A DNA stretch of 64,000 nucleotides from an uncultured Oscillospiraceae bacterium (GTDB taxonomy: Bacteria > Bacillota > Clostridia > Oscillospirales > Ruminococcaceae), in the NCBI GenBank assembly GCA_910588145.1, contig CAJUPO010000004.1, positions 85,920 to 149,919 of the forward strand, in the 5' to 3' direction. The position numbers and the translations under genes were made by a program. The notes below the pieces were generated by a model. That model did not search any database and was not told the DNA's origin. It worked only from the letters and a program-made list of their open reading frames with translations. This document shows, in pieces, positions 24,471 to 32,659 of the stretch (position 1 is the stretch's first letter; every line of letters starts with the position of its first letter).

Positions 24471-24646
24471 GTACTGAGGCAGGTCTCCTGGCTCGAAATC
24501 AACCTAATAGCCTGCAAGGTCTTCCCAAAATAAATCAGTGACCGGCTTTGCGCCAAGCAGACATTCGTCATTCATACAGTAGCGGGGACTGCTGCGGATT
24601 CTAACCGCATTCCCTTTTAATACAGCGTTAACTGTAACCGCAATAC
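24471..24646 (-). promoter_or_regulatory. Cobalamin (B12) riboswitch
   Basis: Read on the minus strand, this 176-nt leader has the diagnostic elements in order: GGGAATgcGGTTAGAATCC, then GCAGCAGTCCCCGCTACTGT, and later the B12 box AGCCAGGAGACCTGCC. The outer P1 helix can pair 24638-24646 with 24471-24480. No separate terminator hairpin follows before the RBS at 24447-24451, so control may be at translation initiation or through the intervening AT-rich segment. Ligand binding by this class lowers expression when adenosyl- or other cobalamins are plentiful. It controls the six genes down to 18338. Confidence 0.95.
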
Positions 24647-24652
24647 CTTATA

Positions 24653-24681
24653 ATTATACTCTTATTATATTATTTTGTCAA
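24653..24681 (-). promoter_or_regulatory. Promoter of the B12-riboswitch operon
   Basis: On the minus strand TTGACA (24676-24681), 17 bases, TATAAT (24653-24658). The start site falls at the 5' end of the riboswitch P1 helix. Confidence 0.88.
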
Positions 24682-24690
24682 ATAAAAGAA

Positions 24691-24716
24691 AATCAGCCGG
24701 AAAAATTCCGACTGAT
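24691..24716 (-). terminator. Terminator of mrp
   Basis: ATCAGTCGG pairs with CCGGCTGAT (one G-U pair) around an AATTTTT loop, then TTTCTTTTATTT on the minus strand. Its T-tract runs up to the -35 box of the next promoter. Confidence 0.75.
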
Positions 24717-24728
24717 CTATATTTTATA

Positions 24729-25550
24729 TTATAATGCTTCTACGGCTTTAACAGCATCATCAAGCCAATTACCCTCATAATCTTCAATTTTTCCACTATC
24801 ACATCCAGCGGATAATTTCTGATTAAGAGGAAGCCTCCCAAGTACATTTAGTCCATACTCACCCGCTACTTCCTCAAGCTTGCTTTCACCAAAAATATTA
24901 ATTTTCTTTCCGCAGTCAGGACATTCTGCATAACTCATATTTTCGACTACTCCTAAAATAGGTACATTCATCATTTCTGCCATCTTAACAGCTTTACCTA
25001 CAATCATAGAAACAAGCTCCTGCGGAGAAGTAACAACTACAATTCCGTCAACCGGAATAGACTGAAAAACAGTTAGCGGAACATCTCCGGTTCCTGGGGG
25101 CATATCTACAAACATATAATCTACGTCTTCCCAGATAACATCTGTCCAAAACTGTTTTACAACACCTGCAATAACCGGTCCTCTCCAAATAACCGGATCA
25201 GTTTCATTTTCAAGAAGAAGATTTACCGACATTATTTTAATTCCCGTACGGCTGCTGACCGGATAAATACCCTCGTCAGAGCCTTCTGCTTTTTGACTGA
25301 TTCCGAATGCTTTAGGAATTGAAGGTCCGGTAATATCAGCGTCAAAAATTGCCGTATTATAACCCTTTCTTTTCATATTTACAGCTAAGATTGAAGAAAC
25401 TGTAGATTTTCCAACTCCTCCTTTGCCGCTGACAATTCCAATAACCTTTTTGATATTGCTCTTTTCATTAGGTTTTTCAAGAAAACTCTGCTTGTCCCTT
25501 TCACCGCAGTCCTGGCTGCATGATGAACATTCATGTGTACATTCGCTCAT
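24729..25550 (-). CDS. mrp: Mrp/NBP35 family Fe-S cluster carrier ATPase
   Basis: The 273-aa P-loop ATPase has the deviant Walker A GKGGVGKSTV (about residue 42), switch-type DADITGPSIPKAFG and DMPPGTGDVPLT. Two cysteine clusters are present: an N-terminal CTHECSSCSQDC and a C-terminal AECPDCGKK, the latter being the usual cluster-bridging CxxC. Mrp/ApbC/NBP35 proteins carry and transfer [4Fe-4S] clusters in the cytoplasm. The MipZ-like N-terminal cysteine run is frequent in clostridial members. Single gene with its own terminator. Confidence 0.93.
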   Translation of the reverse strand: MSECTHECSSCSQDCGERDKQSFLEKPNEKSNIKKVIGIVSGKGGVGKSTVSSILAVNMKRKGYNTAIFDADITGPSIPKAFGISQKAEGSDEGIYPVSSRTGIKIMSVNLLLENETDPVIWRGPVIAGVVKQFWTDVIWEDVDYMFVDMPPGTGDVPLTVFQSIPVDGIVVVTSPQELVSMIVGKAVKMAEMMNVPILGVVENMSYAECPDCGKKINIFGESKLEEVAGEYGLNVLGRLPLNQKLSAGCDSGKIEDYEGNWLDDAVKAVEAL

Positions 25551-25618
25551 AAATTACCTCCGTTCCGTATTAAAGAAAACTGCTTATATTTCTAACAGCC
25601 GATTTAACTGTTATTATT

Positions 25619-27175
25619 TTAAAACAACGGCGCTATCATTCTAAGAATATATCCCAGTATTTTTTTCCATATTCGCCTTTTTTTCCAGTCCTCTAAGGTT
25701 ATTTCCCGACATTTAGCAAGCGTATCAAGAAAGTCTGATTTTACATTTCCAACTGCCTGGGTCTTGTACATAAAAGTCGCACATTCAAAGTGAAGATAAA
25801 GACTTCTGAAATCAAGGTTTATTGTTCCTACAACCGCCGTAGTATCGTCAGATACAAAGTTTTTTGCATGTATGAATCCCGGCATATATTCATAAACCTT
25901 TATTCCCATCCGGGTAAACTCTTTATAATATACCCATCCAACATAACCAGCATACCATTTATCCTGTATATGGGGTACAATTATTTTTACATCCACTCCG
26001 CTTTTAGCGGCAAATTCAAGGGACGATACTATTTCACTGTCAACTATAAGATAAGGAGTTGTTATATAGACATAATCCTTTGCCTTGTTAATAATATCCA
26101 TATAAACATATTTTCCTACATACTGATTGTTTGTAGGACTGTCCCCATACGGCATAACATACCCATCAGCCTCAACAGATGCATTTTCTATCCTGTATTT
26201 TTCATAATTGCTTAAATTTTTTGTTTTCCATTCCCACATTTGGATAAACATTACGGTAAAGCTCCATACCGCTTCACCTTTAAGCATAACTGCAGTGTCC
26301 TTCCAATGACCAAATCTTTCCTTTTCATTTATATATTCATCTGCAATATTAATACCGCCGTTAAAGGCAGTATGTCCGTCAATAACAACAATTTTTCTAT
26401 GATCCCTGTTATTCTGGGCAGTTGACAGAAAAGGACGAAATTCATTAAATTCCCTGCATTTAATGCCGAGTGATTCAAGATACCTGCAATAATGATTTGG
26501 AAGCGTGAACTGACACCCCATGCCATCATATATCAGCCGGACTTCTACTCCCTGAGAAACTTTTCTTTCAAGTATTTCAAGTACTGTATCCCACATTCGT
26601 CCTAAACCGATTATAAAATATTCCATGAAGATAAAATTTTCAGCCTTTTCAAGTTCACGGATAAGCGCCTCAAACTTTTCCTCTCCTGAGCTAAAATACT
26701 CAACACTTGTATTTTTATAAATAGGATAATATCCGTAATTATTTACATAATCAGCAAGATGAGAAATATAAATATTCTCATCCTTTAGTTCATTTACAAC
26801 ATCTTCATTTTGAGGAATCATTGGTTTAGAAAGCTTGAGCATTTTATTTTTATGATTTTTAAAAGTAATAGTACCAAGCTGCGCATGAAGTATTACGTAC
26901 AGCGTTGCGCCTACCATTGGTATAAGCAGTATTAATATTATCCAAACCAGCTTATATGAAGTATTCATATACTGTTTATTTACAACATAGCAGACAAACG
27001 GAAGTGTCAGAAGAATCTGTACACCGTAAATCAGAGTAGATTTCTGCCATACATTCAGCAGCAAAAATACTATAAATGTCATCTGAACAGCCAGAATAAG
27101 TATAATAAGCGCATTTATATTAAAAATCTTTTTTACCCTTTTAGGTTTTTTCTTTTTCTTTTTTTCCCAGTTCAT
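25619..27175 (-). CDS. cls: Cardiolipin synthase (PLD family)
   Basis: I set the start at 27175 (MNWEKKKKK) with GGAGG 11 bases upstream. The 518-aa protein has a basic N-terminus and two membrane helices (about 20-85). Two phospholipase D HKD motifs follow: HRKIVVIDGHTAFNGGINIAD and HAKNFVSDDTTAVVGTINLD. It joins two phosphatidylglycerols to cardiolipin at the membrane. Length and layout match bacterial ClsA-type enzymes of Firmicutes. No operon partner is evident. Confidence 0.94.
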   Translation of the reverse strand: MNWEKKKKKKPKRVKKIFNINALIILILAVQMTFIVFLLLNVWQKSTLIYGVQILLTLPFVCYVVNKQYMNTSYKLVWIILILLIPMVGATLYVILHAQLGTITFKNHKNKMLKLSKPMIPQNEDVVNELKDENIYISHLADYVNNYGYYPIYKNTSVEYFSSGEEKFEALIRELEKAENFIFMEYFIIGLGRMWDTVLEILERKVSQGVEVRLIYDGMGCQFTLPNHYCRYLESLGIKCREFNEFRPFLSTAQNNRDHRKIVVIDGHTAFNGGINIADEYINEKERFGHWKDTAVMLKGEAVWSFTVMFIQMWEWKTKNLSNYEKYRIENASVEADGYVMPYGDSPTNNQYVGKYVYMDIINKAKDYVYITTPYLIVDSEIVSSLEFAAKSGVDVKIIVPHIQDKWYAGYVGWVYYKEFTRMGIKVYEYMPGFIHAKNFVSDDTTAVVGTINLDFRSLYLHFECATFMYKTQAVGNVKSDFLDTLAKCREITLEDWKKRRIWKKILGYILRMIAPLF

Positions 27176-27248
27176 AACATTGGATTCCTCCGATAATCGC
27201 AATATTTTATATCATGTTATCATTATATTTTTTATCAGTAAATAAAAT

Positions 27249-28142
27249 TTATTCTGAAATCACCTGAGTACCATTATTGTCTATATGAAATTCCCTTACC
27301 TGCCATCCATTTAGCCCGGCATTATCAAGTGAAAACTTCATTTTCCCCGCAAAATATGTATTGTTTTCATCAGCAATTGCCACGATTGTAGGTCCTGCAC
27401 CGCTGATGTATACTCCGTACGCTCCATGGTTATAGGCAATATCAAAGACTTCTCTTGCATTAGGAATAAGCTCCATACGATAAGGCTGGTGCAGCTTATC
27501 ATGAACTGCTGTACGCAGGTTTTCAAATTTTCCGGTTAGCAGAGACGCAGAAAAAAGCGCAGCTCTTGAAAGATTATATACTGCGTCTTTGTGAGCTACT
27601 TCTGACGGCAGGCATGCTCTTGCTTTTTCAGTCTTGAGCTCAAAGTCAGGTATAATTGCAGCAAATTTTAATTTAGTATAGACCTCCTGCTTGACCCAGT
27701 GAACCTTTTTTCCGTCAAAAACTGCCGTTACAATTCCTCCCAGAAGCGCAGGAGCAGTGTTATCGGGATGCCCCTCGATCTGTGCCGCAAGATCAACAAT
27801 TTCATCAGGATTCAGCGGATTGCCAAGCAGAGTATTCGCTCCCACTAATCCTGCAACTATGCAAGCAGAGCTTGAACCCAACCCTCTTGCCATCGGAATA
27901 TTATTAGTCTGACGGATTTTTAAACCATCAAATTTTTTTCCGCAGACATTAAACAAATCCTTTGCAGAGATATAAATAAGGTTGTTCTCGTCCTCCGGAA
28001 CACGAACTTCGTCTGTTGATGAAATATCAATACAGTCTGACTCTTCCATTTCAACATAATTGTAATATGAAAGCGCAAGACCCAAAGCGTCGAATCCTGC
28101 ACCCAAATTCGCTGAAGTTGCCGGTATCTGTATCTTTATCAT
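27249..28142 (-). CDS. thrB: Homoserine kinase
   Basis: The 297-aa GHMP kinase phosphorylates homoserine in threonine biosynthesis. It carries the N-terminal SANLGAGFDALGLAL segment, the phosphate loop PMARGLGSSSACIVAG (about residues 83-98), and the C-terminal GVYISGAGPTIVAI motif. Length is typical (about 300). No thrC or hom neighbour is present, so the pathway is scattered in this genome. Confidence 0.95.
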   Translation of the reverse strand: MIKIQIPATSANLGAGFDALGLALSYYNYVEMEESDCIDISSTDEVRVPEDENNLIYISAKDLFNVCGKKFDGLKIRQTNNIPMARGLGSSSACIVAGLVGANTLLGNPLNPDEIVDLAAQIEGHPDNTAPALLGGIVTAVFDGKKVHWVKQEVYTKLKFAAIIPDFELKTEKARACLPSEVAHKDAVYNLSRAALFSASLLTGKFENLRTAVHDKLHQPYRMELIPNAREVFDIAYNHGAYGVYISGAGPTIVAIADENNTYFAGKMKFSLDNAGLNGWQVREFHIDNNGTQVISE

Positions 28143-28222
28143 AAAACGCCTCCGATAAATCCACCAGTAAAAATGGCTTTTATTTTTGCTTAAACATTCT
28201 AAGTAAAAAATTATTAAAGAAT

Positions 28223-28231
28223 ATTATAGCA
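28223..28231 (-). promoter_or_regulatory. Candidate extended -10 promoter of thrB
   Basis: On the minus strand TGCTATAAT (28223-28231) lies 81 bases before the thrB ATG. The -35 region is poor, so this rests on the extended -10 alone. Confidence 0.4.
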
Positions 28232-28297
28232 TATTATGTCTGTAAATACCACATATTTTTATTATTTTTAATTCATTTAACTTTTAGTAGCGATACT

Positions 28298-28325
28298 TGA
28301 TTTTACACGTTCTGTATGATATACT
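28298..28325 (+). promoter_or_regulatory. Promoter of the ABC-F gene
   Basis: TTGATT (28298-28303), 16 bases, TATACT (28320-28325), with TG at the extended -10. The leader to the ATG is only about 40 bases, too short for the drug-sensing attenuators found before some ABC-F genes. Confidence 0.65.
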
Positions 28326-28367
28326 GATTATTGATTTATAAATAAACAAACTGGAGCGACATATTTT

Positions 28368-30302
28368 ATGCTTTTAAATCTTATAAATATAAATAAATTT
28401 TATAACGGAAAACAAATTCTGAAAAATATAAACCTGACCATTGACGAAAAAGACCGAATAGGTCTTATCGGTATAAACGGCTGCGGTAAGACGACACTCC
28501 TTCGTATCTTAACTGAAAAGGAACTTCCTGACCGATCTACTGAAAAAGACGGTATTATATCTTATGCCGCAAAAACATCAATAGGTTATCTTGAGCAGAT
28601 GTCCGGTCTTGATCGAGAAAATACTGTTATCGAAGAAATGAAAGCAGTTTTTAATCATCTGAATAAAACCGCTGAACGTATGCGTGAACTTGAAAAATTG
28701 ATGAACTCTGAGCATAGTGAAATGCAGATGATTACTGAAGAATATGCAAAGCTTTCATCATATTATGAATCAAATGACGGATATAATACTGATATTAAAA
28801 TAAAAACTGTACTAAATGGTATGGGTTTTACTGAAAAAGAATATGACAGAGCTATTTCGGGATTCAGCGGAGGAGAAAAAACACGTCTTGCTATTGCAAA
28901 ACTGCTTCTTGAAGAGCCAAATTTATTGATTCTGGACGAGCCTACCAATCATTTGGATTTTAAAACTGTTCTTTGGCTTGAGGATTATTTAAAGGATTAC
29001 AAAGGCGCTCTCATTATAGTATCCCATGACAGATATTTTCTTGACAAAGTCGTAACTTCAGTATGCGAAATCGAACATGGACGCCTTTCAAGATATAAAG
29101 GTAATTATACAGCATTCACAAGACTTAAATCAGACGCTGTCAGCAGACAGCAAAAAGAATATGAAGCACAGCAGCGTGAAATTGCTAAGCTTGAAGATTT
29201 CATTGCCCGTAATAAAGTGCGTGCTTCAACTGCAAACAGTGCTAAAAGCCGCGAAAAGGCTCTTGAACGCATGGAACTTATCGACAAACCTGTTTCGGCA
29301 TTTAACCATGCTAAAATCAGATTTGAATACAAGCTTCAGCCGCCATTTGATATATTAAATGTTAAGGACGCAGATATTTCCGTTGGCAGCGGCAATTCCA
29401 GAAAAGTACTTGCACAAAATATTTCTTTTGAAATTAAAAGAGGCGAAAAGCTTGGAATAATCGGCGATAACGGAATCGGAAAATCTACTTTTTTAAAAGT
29501 TTTACAGGGACTTATCCCCCATGAAGGCAGAATACGCTGGGCGTCAAATATTAAAATATCATATTTTGAACAGGAAAGCGCTAATCTTGATCCCCATAAT
29601 ACTGTCATAGACGAACTTCACAGACATTATCCTCTTATGACAGATTTGGAAATACGCTCGCTTCTAGGTAGTGTAGGTATAACAGGTGAAAATGTTTTTA
29701 AGGAAACGGGAGTTATAAGCGGCGGTGAAAGAGCAAAAGTATGTTTTGCTCTTATGATGCTTGAAAAAGGTAATGTGCTTATTTTGGACGAACCTACTAA
29801 CCATCTGGATATAACTGCAAAGGAAGCAATTGAAGAAGCTCTTGCAGAATATGACGGAACAATTATTTTTGTTTCCCACGATAGATATCTGCTCAATAGA
29901 ATATCAGATAAAATACTGGAAATAAGAAAAGACGGAACAGAAATATATAACGGCGATTTTGACTATTATCTTGATGTCAATAAAAAACGAGAAATTGCTG
30001 CACAGCTTGCAGCAAATGAGTTAAAAAGAGCTGAAGAAGCTAAAAATATTGCTGAAAAAAAGACTGCTGCATTTAAATCCAAAGAACAAAGAAGCGCTGA
30101 AGCTAAAAGACGCAACAGGATAAAGGAACTTGAAAAGGAAATTGATGAAAAACAGGAAATGCTTAATGCTCTTCAGATGGAAATAACCCAAGAAGAAGTA
30201 TATTCAGATTTCGTACTTATGAATAGCAAATGCACCGAAATAAACACCCTTAAAGAACAGATTGACCATATGTTTGATGAAATAATTGAGTTAAGCGAAT
30301 AA
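28368..30302 (+). CDS. ABC-F family ATPase (ribosome-associated)
   Basis: The 644-aa protein has two ABC cassettes and no membrane segments. The first has Walker A GINGCGKTTLL, signature FSGGEKTRLA and Walker B LLILDEPTNHLD. The second has GDNGIGKSTFL, ISGGERAKVC and VLILDEPTNHLD. A linker (about 240-290) and a C-terminal charged coiled coil (about 560-640, NRIKELEKEIDEKQEML) complete the protein, as in Uup/YkpA-type members. ABC-F proteins act on the ribosomal E site in translation quality control or antibiotic protection. Nothing here points to a particular drug, so a housekeeping role is more likely. Confidence 0.9.
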   Translation: MLLNLININKFYNGKQILKNINLTIDEKDRIGLIGINGCGKTTLLRILTEKELPDRSTEKDGIISYAAKTSIGYLEQMSGLDRENTVIEEMKAVFNHLNKTAERMRELEKLMNSEHSEMQMITEEYAKLSSYYESNDGYNTDIKIKTVLNGMGFTEKEYDRAISGFSGGEKTRLAIAKLLLEEPNLLILDEPTNHLDFKTVLWLEDYLKDYKGALIIVSHDRYFLDKVVTSVCEIEHGRLSRYKGNYTAFTRLKSDAVSRQQKEYEAQQREIAKLEDFIARNKVRASTANSAKSREKALERMELIDKPVSAFNHAKIRFEYKLQPPFDILNVKDADISVGSGNSRKVLAQNISFEIKRGEKLGIIGDNGIGKSTFLKVLQGLIPHEGRIRWASNIKISYFEQESANLDPHNTVIDELHRHYPLMTDLEIRSLLGSVGITGENVFKETGVISGGERAKVCFALMMLEKGNVLILDEPTNHLDITAKEAIEEALAEYDGTIIFVSHDRYLLNRISDKILEIRKDGTEIYNGDFDYYLDVNKKREIAAQLAANELKRAEEAKNIAEKKTAAFKSKEQRSAEAKRRNRIKELEKEIDEKQEMLNALQMEITQEEVYSDFVLMNSKCTEINTLKEQIDHMFDEIIELSE

Positions 30303-30310
30303 CCTATAAA

Positions 30311-30332
30311 GCGGCAGATTAATAACTGCCGC
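30311..30332 (+). terminator. Terminator of the ABC-F gene
   Basis: GCGGCAG (30311-30317) pairs with CTGCCGC (30326-30332), followed by TGCTTTTG. The T-tract is short. Confidence 0.7.
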
Positions 30333-30369
30333 TGCTTTTGCATAATTAAGGTTTATTTATACTTTTCCA

Positions 30370-30398
30370 TTGACAAAATAATGAAAATAAGATATAAT
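30370..30398 (+). promoter_or_regulatory. Promoter of greA-lysS
   Basis: TTGACA (30370-30375), 17 bases, TATAAT (30393-30398): full consensus, 58 bases before greA. Confidence 0.9.
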
Positions 30399-30455
30399 AA
30401 TTTGATAGAATGTTTAAGTTTTTATATGATTTTTATTTATAAAGGAGATATTGTT

Positions 30456-30926
30456 ATGGCTAAAAAACAAATGTCCAGAGAGGGCTTTGAAAAGCTCCAG
30501 GAAGAATATACAAGACTTGTTACTGTAAGAAGAGCGGAAGTTGCTCAGAAACTTAAAGAAGCAAGAGCTTTTGGCGACCTTTCAGAAAATGCTGAATATG
30601 ATGAAGCTAAAAACGAACAGGCTATGCTTGAAGCTACAATTACCCAACTTGAAGAAACCATTTCAAACGCTGAAGTCGTTGACGACGATCAGATCTCAAT
30701 TGATGAAATCGGCGTAGGTTCTATAATTAAAATCAAGCGTATGGATAATGATAAAATCGAAACTCTTCAGATTGTTGGTACTACTGAAGCCGACGCTGCT
30801 ACCGGAAAAATTTCCGACGAATCCCCTATCGGAAAAGCGGCTATGAAGAAAAAAATCGGTGATATATTTATTGTTGAAGCTCCAGTCGGCGAGCTCAGGT
30901 TTGAAGTAATAGAAATATCTAAATAA
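30456..30926 (+). CDS. greA: Transcription elongation factor GreA
   Basis: The start at 30456 follows AAAGGAGA; the longer frame overlaps the promoter region. The 156-aa protein has the N-terminal coiled coil, which reaches into the RNA polymerase secondary channel. Its tip carries the acidic residues (ARAFGDLSENAEYDEAKNEQ), and a C-terminal FKBP-like domain follows (SPIGKAAMKKKIGD). GreA stimulates cleavage of backtracked RNA. It is 17 bases from lysS, a pairing common in Firmicutes. Confidence 0.96.
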   Translation: MAKKQMSREGFEKLQEEYTRLVTVRRAEVAQKLKEARAFGDLSENAEYDEAKNEQAMLEATITQLEETISNAEVVDDDQISIDEIGVGSIIKIKRMDNDKIETLQIVGTTEADAATGKISDESPIGKAAMKKKIGDIFIVEAPVGELRFEVIEISK

Positions 30927-30943
30927 CGGATGGTGATAAAAAA

Positions 30944-32548
30944 ATGAGTGAAGTTCAGAATCATAATATTGAAGAATCCTCTGAACAGGATATGAACATA
31001 CTAAAAAAAATCAGACTCGAAAAGCTTGATGAGCTTAAAGCTAAAAACGCTGATCCTTATGAAATAACAAGCTATAACGTTACAGCTAAAAATGCTGATC
31101 TGAAATCAGGCTATGAAGCTGAAGAAGCTGAATTAAAGGCTTCCGCTGGAGATGATGAAGAAGCATTTACTGCCGGACTTGAAAAAATCAAAGAAAGAAC
31201 TGTAACCATAGCCGGACGTATTATGAGCTGGCGTGATATGGGAAAAGCCAACTTTATAGATGTAAGAGATGATTCAGACCGTATCCAGGTTTATGTAAGA
31301 ATGAACGATATCGGAAAAGAAGAATTTGCTGAATTTAAGAAATGGGACATTGGTGACATAATCGGAGTTGAAGGTTTTGTCTTCAGAACCAGAAAAGGTG
31401 AAATTTCAATCCATGCGTCTAAAGTAACTCTTCTATCAAAATCACTGCTTCCGCTTCCTGAAAAATGGCATGGTCTAAAGGATCAGGACATAAGATACAG
31501 ACAGCGTTATCTTGATCTTATAGTTAATCCTGACGTAAAGGATACTTTTGTAAAGAGAAGCATGATACTTCGTGAAATTCGTAATTATCTGGACAGTCTT
31601 GGATATATTGAAGTAGACACTCCTGTTCTGCATACTCTTGAAATAGGCGCTGCGGCAAGACCATTTAAGACACACCATAATGCTCTTGATATGGATATGT
31701 ACCTTAGAATCGAAACAGAGCTTTATTTAAAAAGACTTATTGTCGGCGGTTTTGATAAGGTTTATGAAGTAGGTCGTATTTTCAGAAATGAGGGTATGGA
31801 TACTTCTCATAACCCTGAATTTACTTCAATAGAAATGTATCAGGCATATACAGATTATAAGGGCATGATGGAGCTTATTGAAAATATGTATGAACAGCTT
31901 GCTCTTAAGATTTGCGGTGATACAACTATTGATTATCAGGGAGAAAAAATTTGCTTGAAAGCTCCATGGGAAAAGCTTACAATGATTGAAGCAGTAAAGA
32001 AGTATGCCGGTGTTGACTATAACGAATGGAACACGGATGAAGACGCAAGAGCTTGTGCAAAAGCAAAGAACGTAGAGGTTGAAGAAGGAGAAAAGGCTAC
32101 AAAGGGTCATGTCCTTATTGCTTTCTTTGAAGAATTTGTAGAAGATAAGCTTATACAGCCAACAATTATTTATGATTATCCTGTTGAAAATTCTCCTCTT
32201 GCTAAAAGAAAACCATCTGATCCAAGATTTACTGAAAGATTTGAATACTTTATCTATGCCCGTGAAATGGGAAATGCTTTTTCTGAGTTAAACGATCCTA
32301 TTGATCAGAAAGAACGTTTTATAAAACAGGTAGAAGCAAAGCGTGCCCAAGGTGCAAATGCTGAGGTTGATGAGGATTTTGTAACCGCTCTTGAATATGG
32401 CATGCCTCCAACCGGCGGTCTTGGACTTGGTCTTGACAGATTAGTTATGCTGCTTACGGACAGTTCTTCCATTAGAGATGTTCTTCTTTTCCCTACTATG
32501 AGACCTATTCAGAAAAATTCTTCAAATGAAAACAGCGAAGAAAATTAA
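30944..32548 (+). CDS. lysS: Lysyl-tRNA synthetase, class II
   Basis: The 534-aa enzyme has an OB-fold anticodon-binding domain (about 85-180, TVTIAGRIMSWRDMGKANFIDVRD). The class II catalytic core shows motif 1 (YIEVDTPVL), motif 2 (FRNEGMDTSHNPEFTSIE) and motif 3 (GLGLGLDRLVMLLT). It charges tRNA-Lys. It is a little longer than typical LysRS (about 500 aa) because of an acidic insert (about 56-82, rich in E, D and A) before the OB fold. Start has an SD-like GGATGGTGA. Confidence 0.96.
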   Translation: MSEVQNHNIEESSEQDMNILKKIRLEKLDELKAKNADPYEITSYNVTAKNADLKSGYEAEEAELKASAGDDEEAFTAGLEKIKERTVTIAGRIMSWRDMGKANFIDVRDDSDRIQVYVRMNDIGKEEFAEFKKWDIGDIIGVEGFVFRTRKGEISIHASKVTLLSKSLLPLPEKWHGLKDQDIRYRQRYLDLIVNPDVKDTFVKRSMILREIRNYLDSLGYIEVDTPVLHTLEIGAAARPFKTHHNALDMDMYLRIETELYLKRLIVGGFDKVYEVGRIFRNEGMDTSHNPEFTSIEMYQAYTDYKGMMELIENMYEQLALKICGDTTIDYQGEKICLKAPWEKLTMIEAVKKYAGVDYNEWNTDEDARACAKAKNVEVEEGEKATKGHVLIAFFEEFVEDKLIQPTIIYDYPVENSPLAKRKPSDPRFTERFEYFIYAREMGNAFSELNDPIDQKERFIKQVEAKRAQGANAEVDEDFVTALEYGMPPTGGLGLGLDRLVMLLTDSSSIRDVLLFPTMRPIQKNSSNENSEEN

Positions 32549-32573
32549 TTAAGTAATTATACATAAATTATAT

Positions 32574-32595
32574 AAGCGGACAAGATAGTCCGCTT
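32574..32595 (+). terminator. Terminator of greA-lysS
   Basis: AAGCGGAC (32574-32581), loop of 6, GTCCGCTT (32588-32595), then TTCTTTTATT. Confidence 0.85.
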
Positions 32596-32617
32596 TTCTT
32601 TTATTCATAATTTAACA

Positions 32618-32650
32618 AAAAGAATTGTCCCTTAAAGGGACAATTCTTTT
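32618..32650 (-). terminator. Terminator of the PASTA pseudokinase gene
   Basis: A long near-perfect palindrome (AAAAGAATTGTCCCTT and its complement) lies 9 bases beyond the stop on the minus strand, ending in a run of T on that strand. Confidence 0.85.
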
Positions 32651-32659
32651 TAGTATATT

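Noticed and set aside
24471..24646. Considered as tRNA or pseudo-tRNA because of GC-rich stems
   Set aside because: No cloverleaf or T-loop; the conserved B12 box and CCCCGC-type core identify a cobalamin riboswitch.
28326..28367. Leader attenuator before the ABC-F gene, as in antibiotic-resistance ABC-F genes
   Set aside because: The leader is only about 40 bases with no hairpin series or leader peptide.
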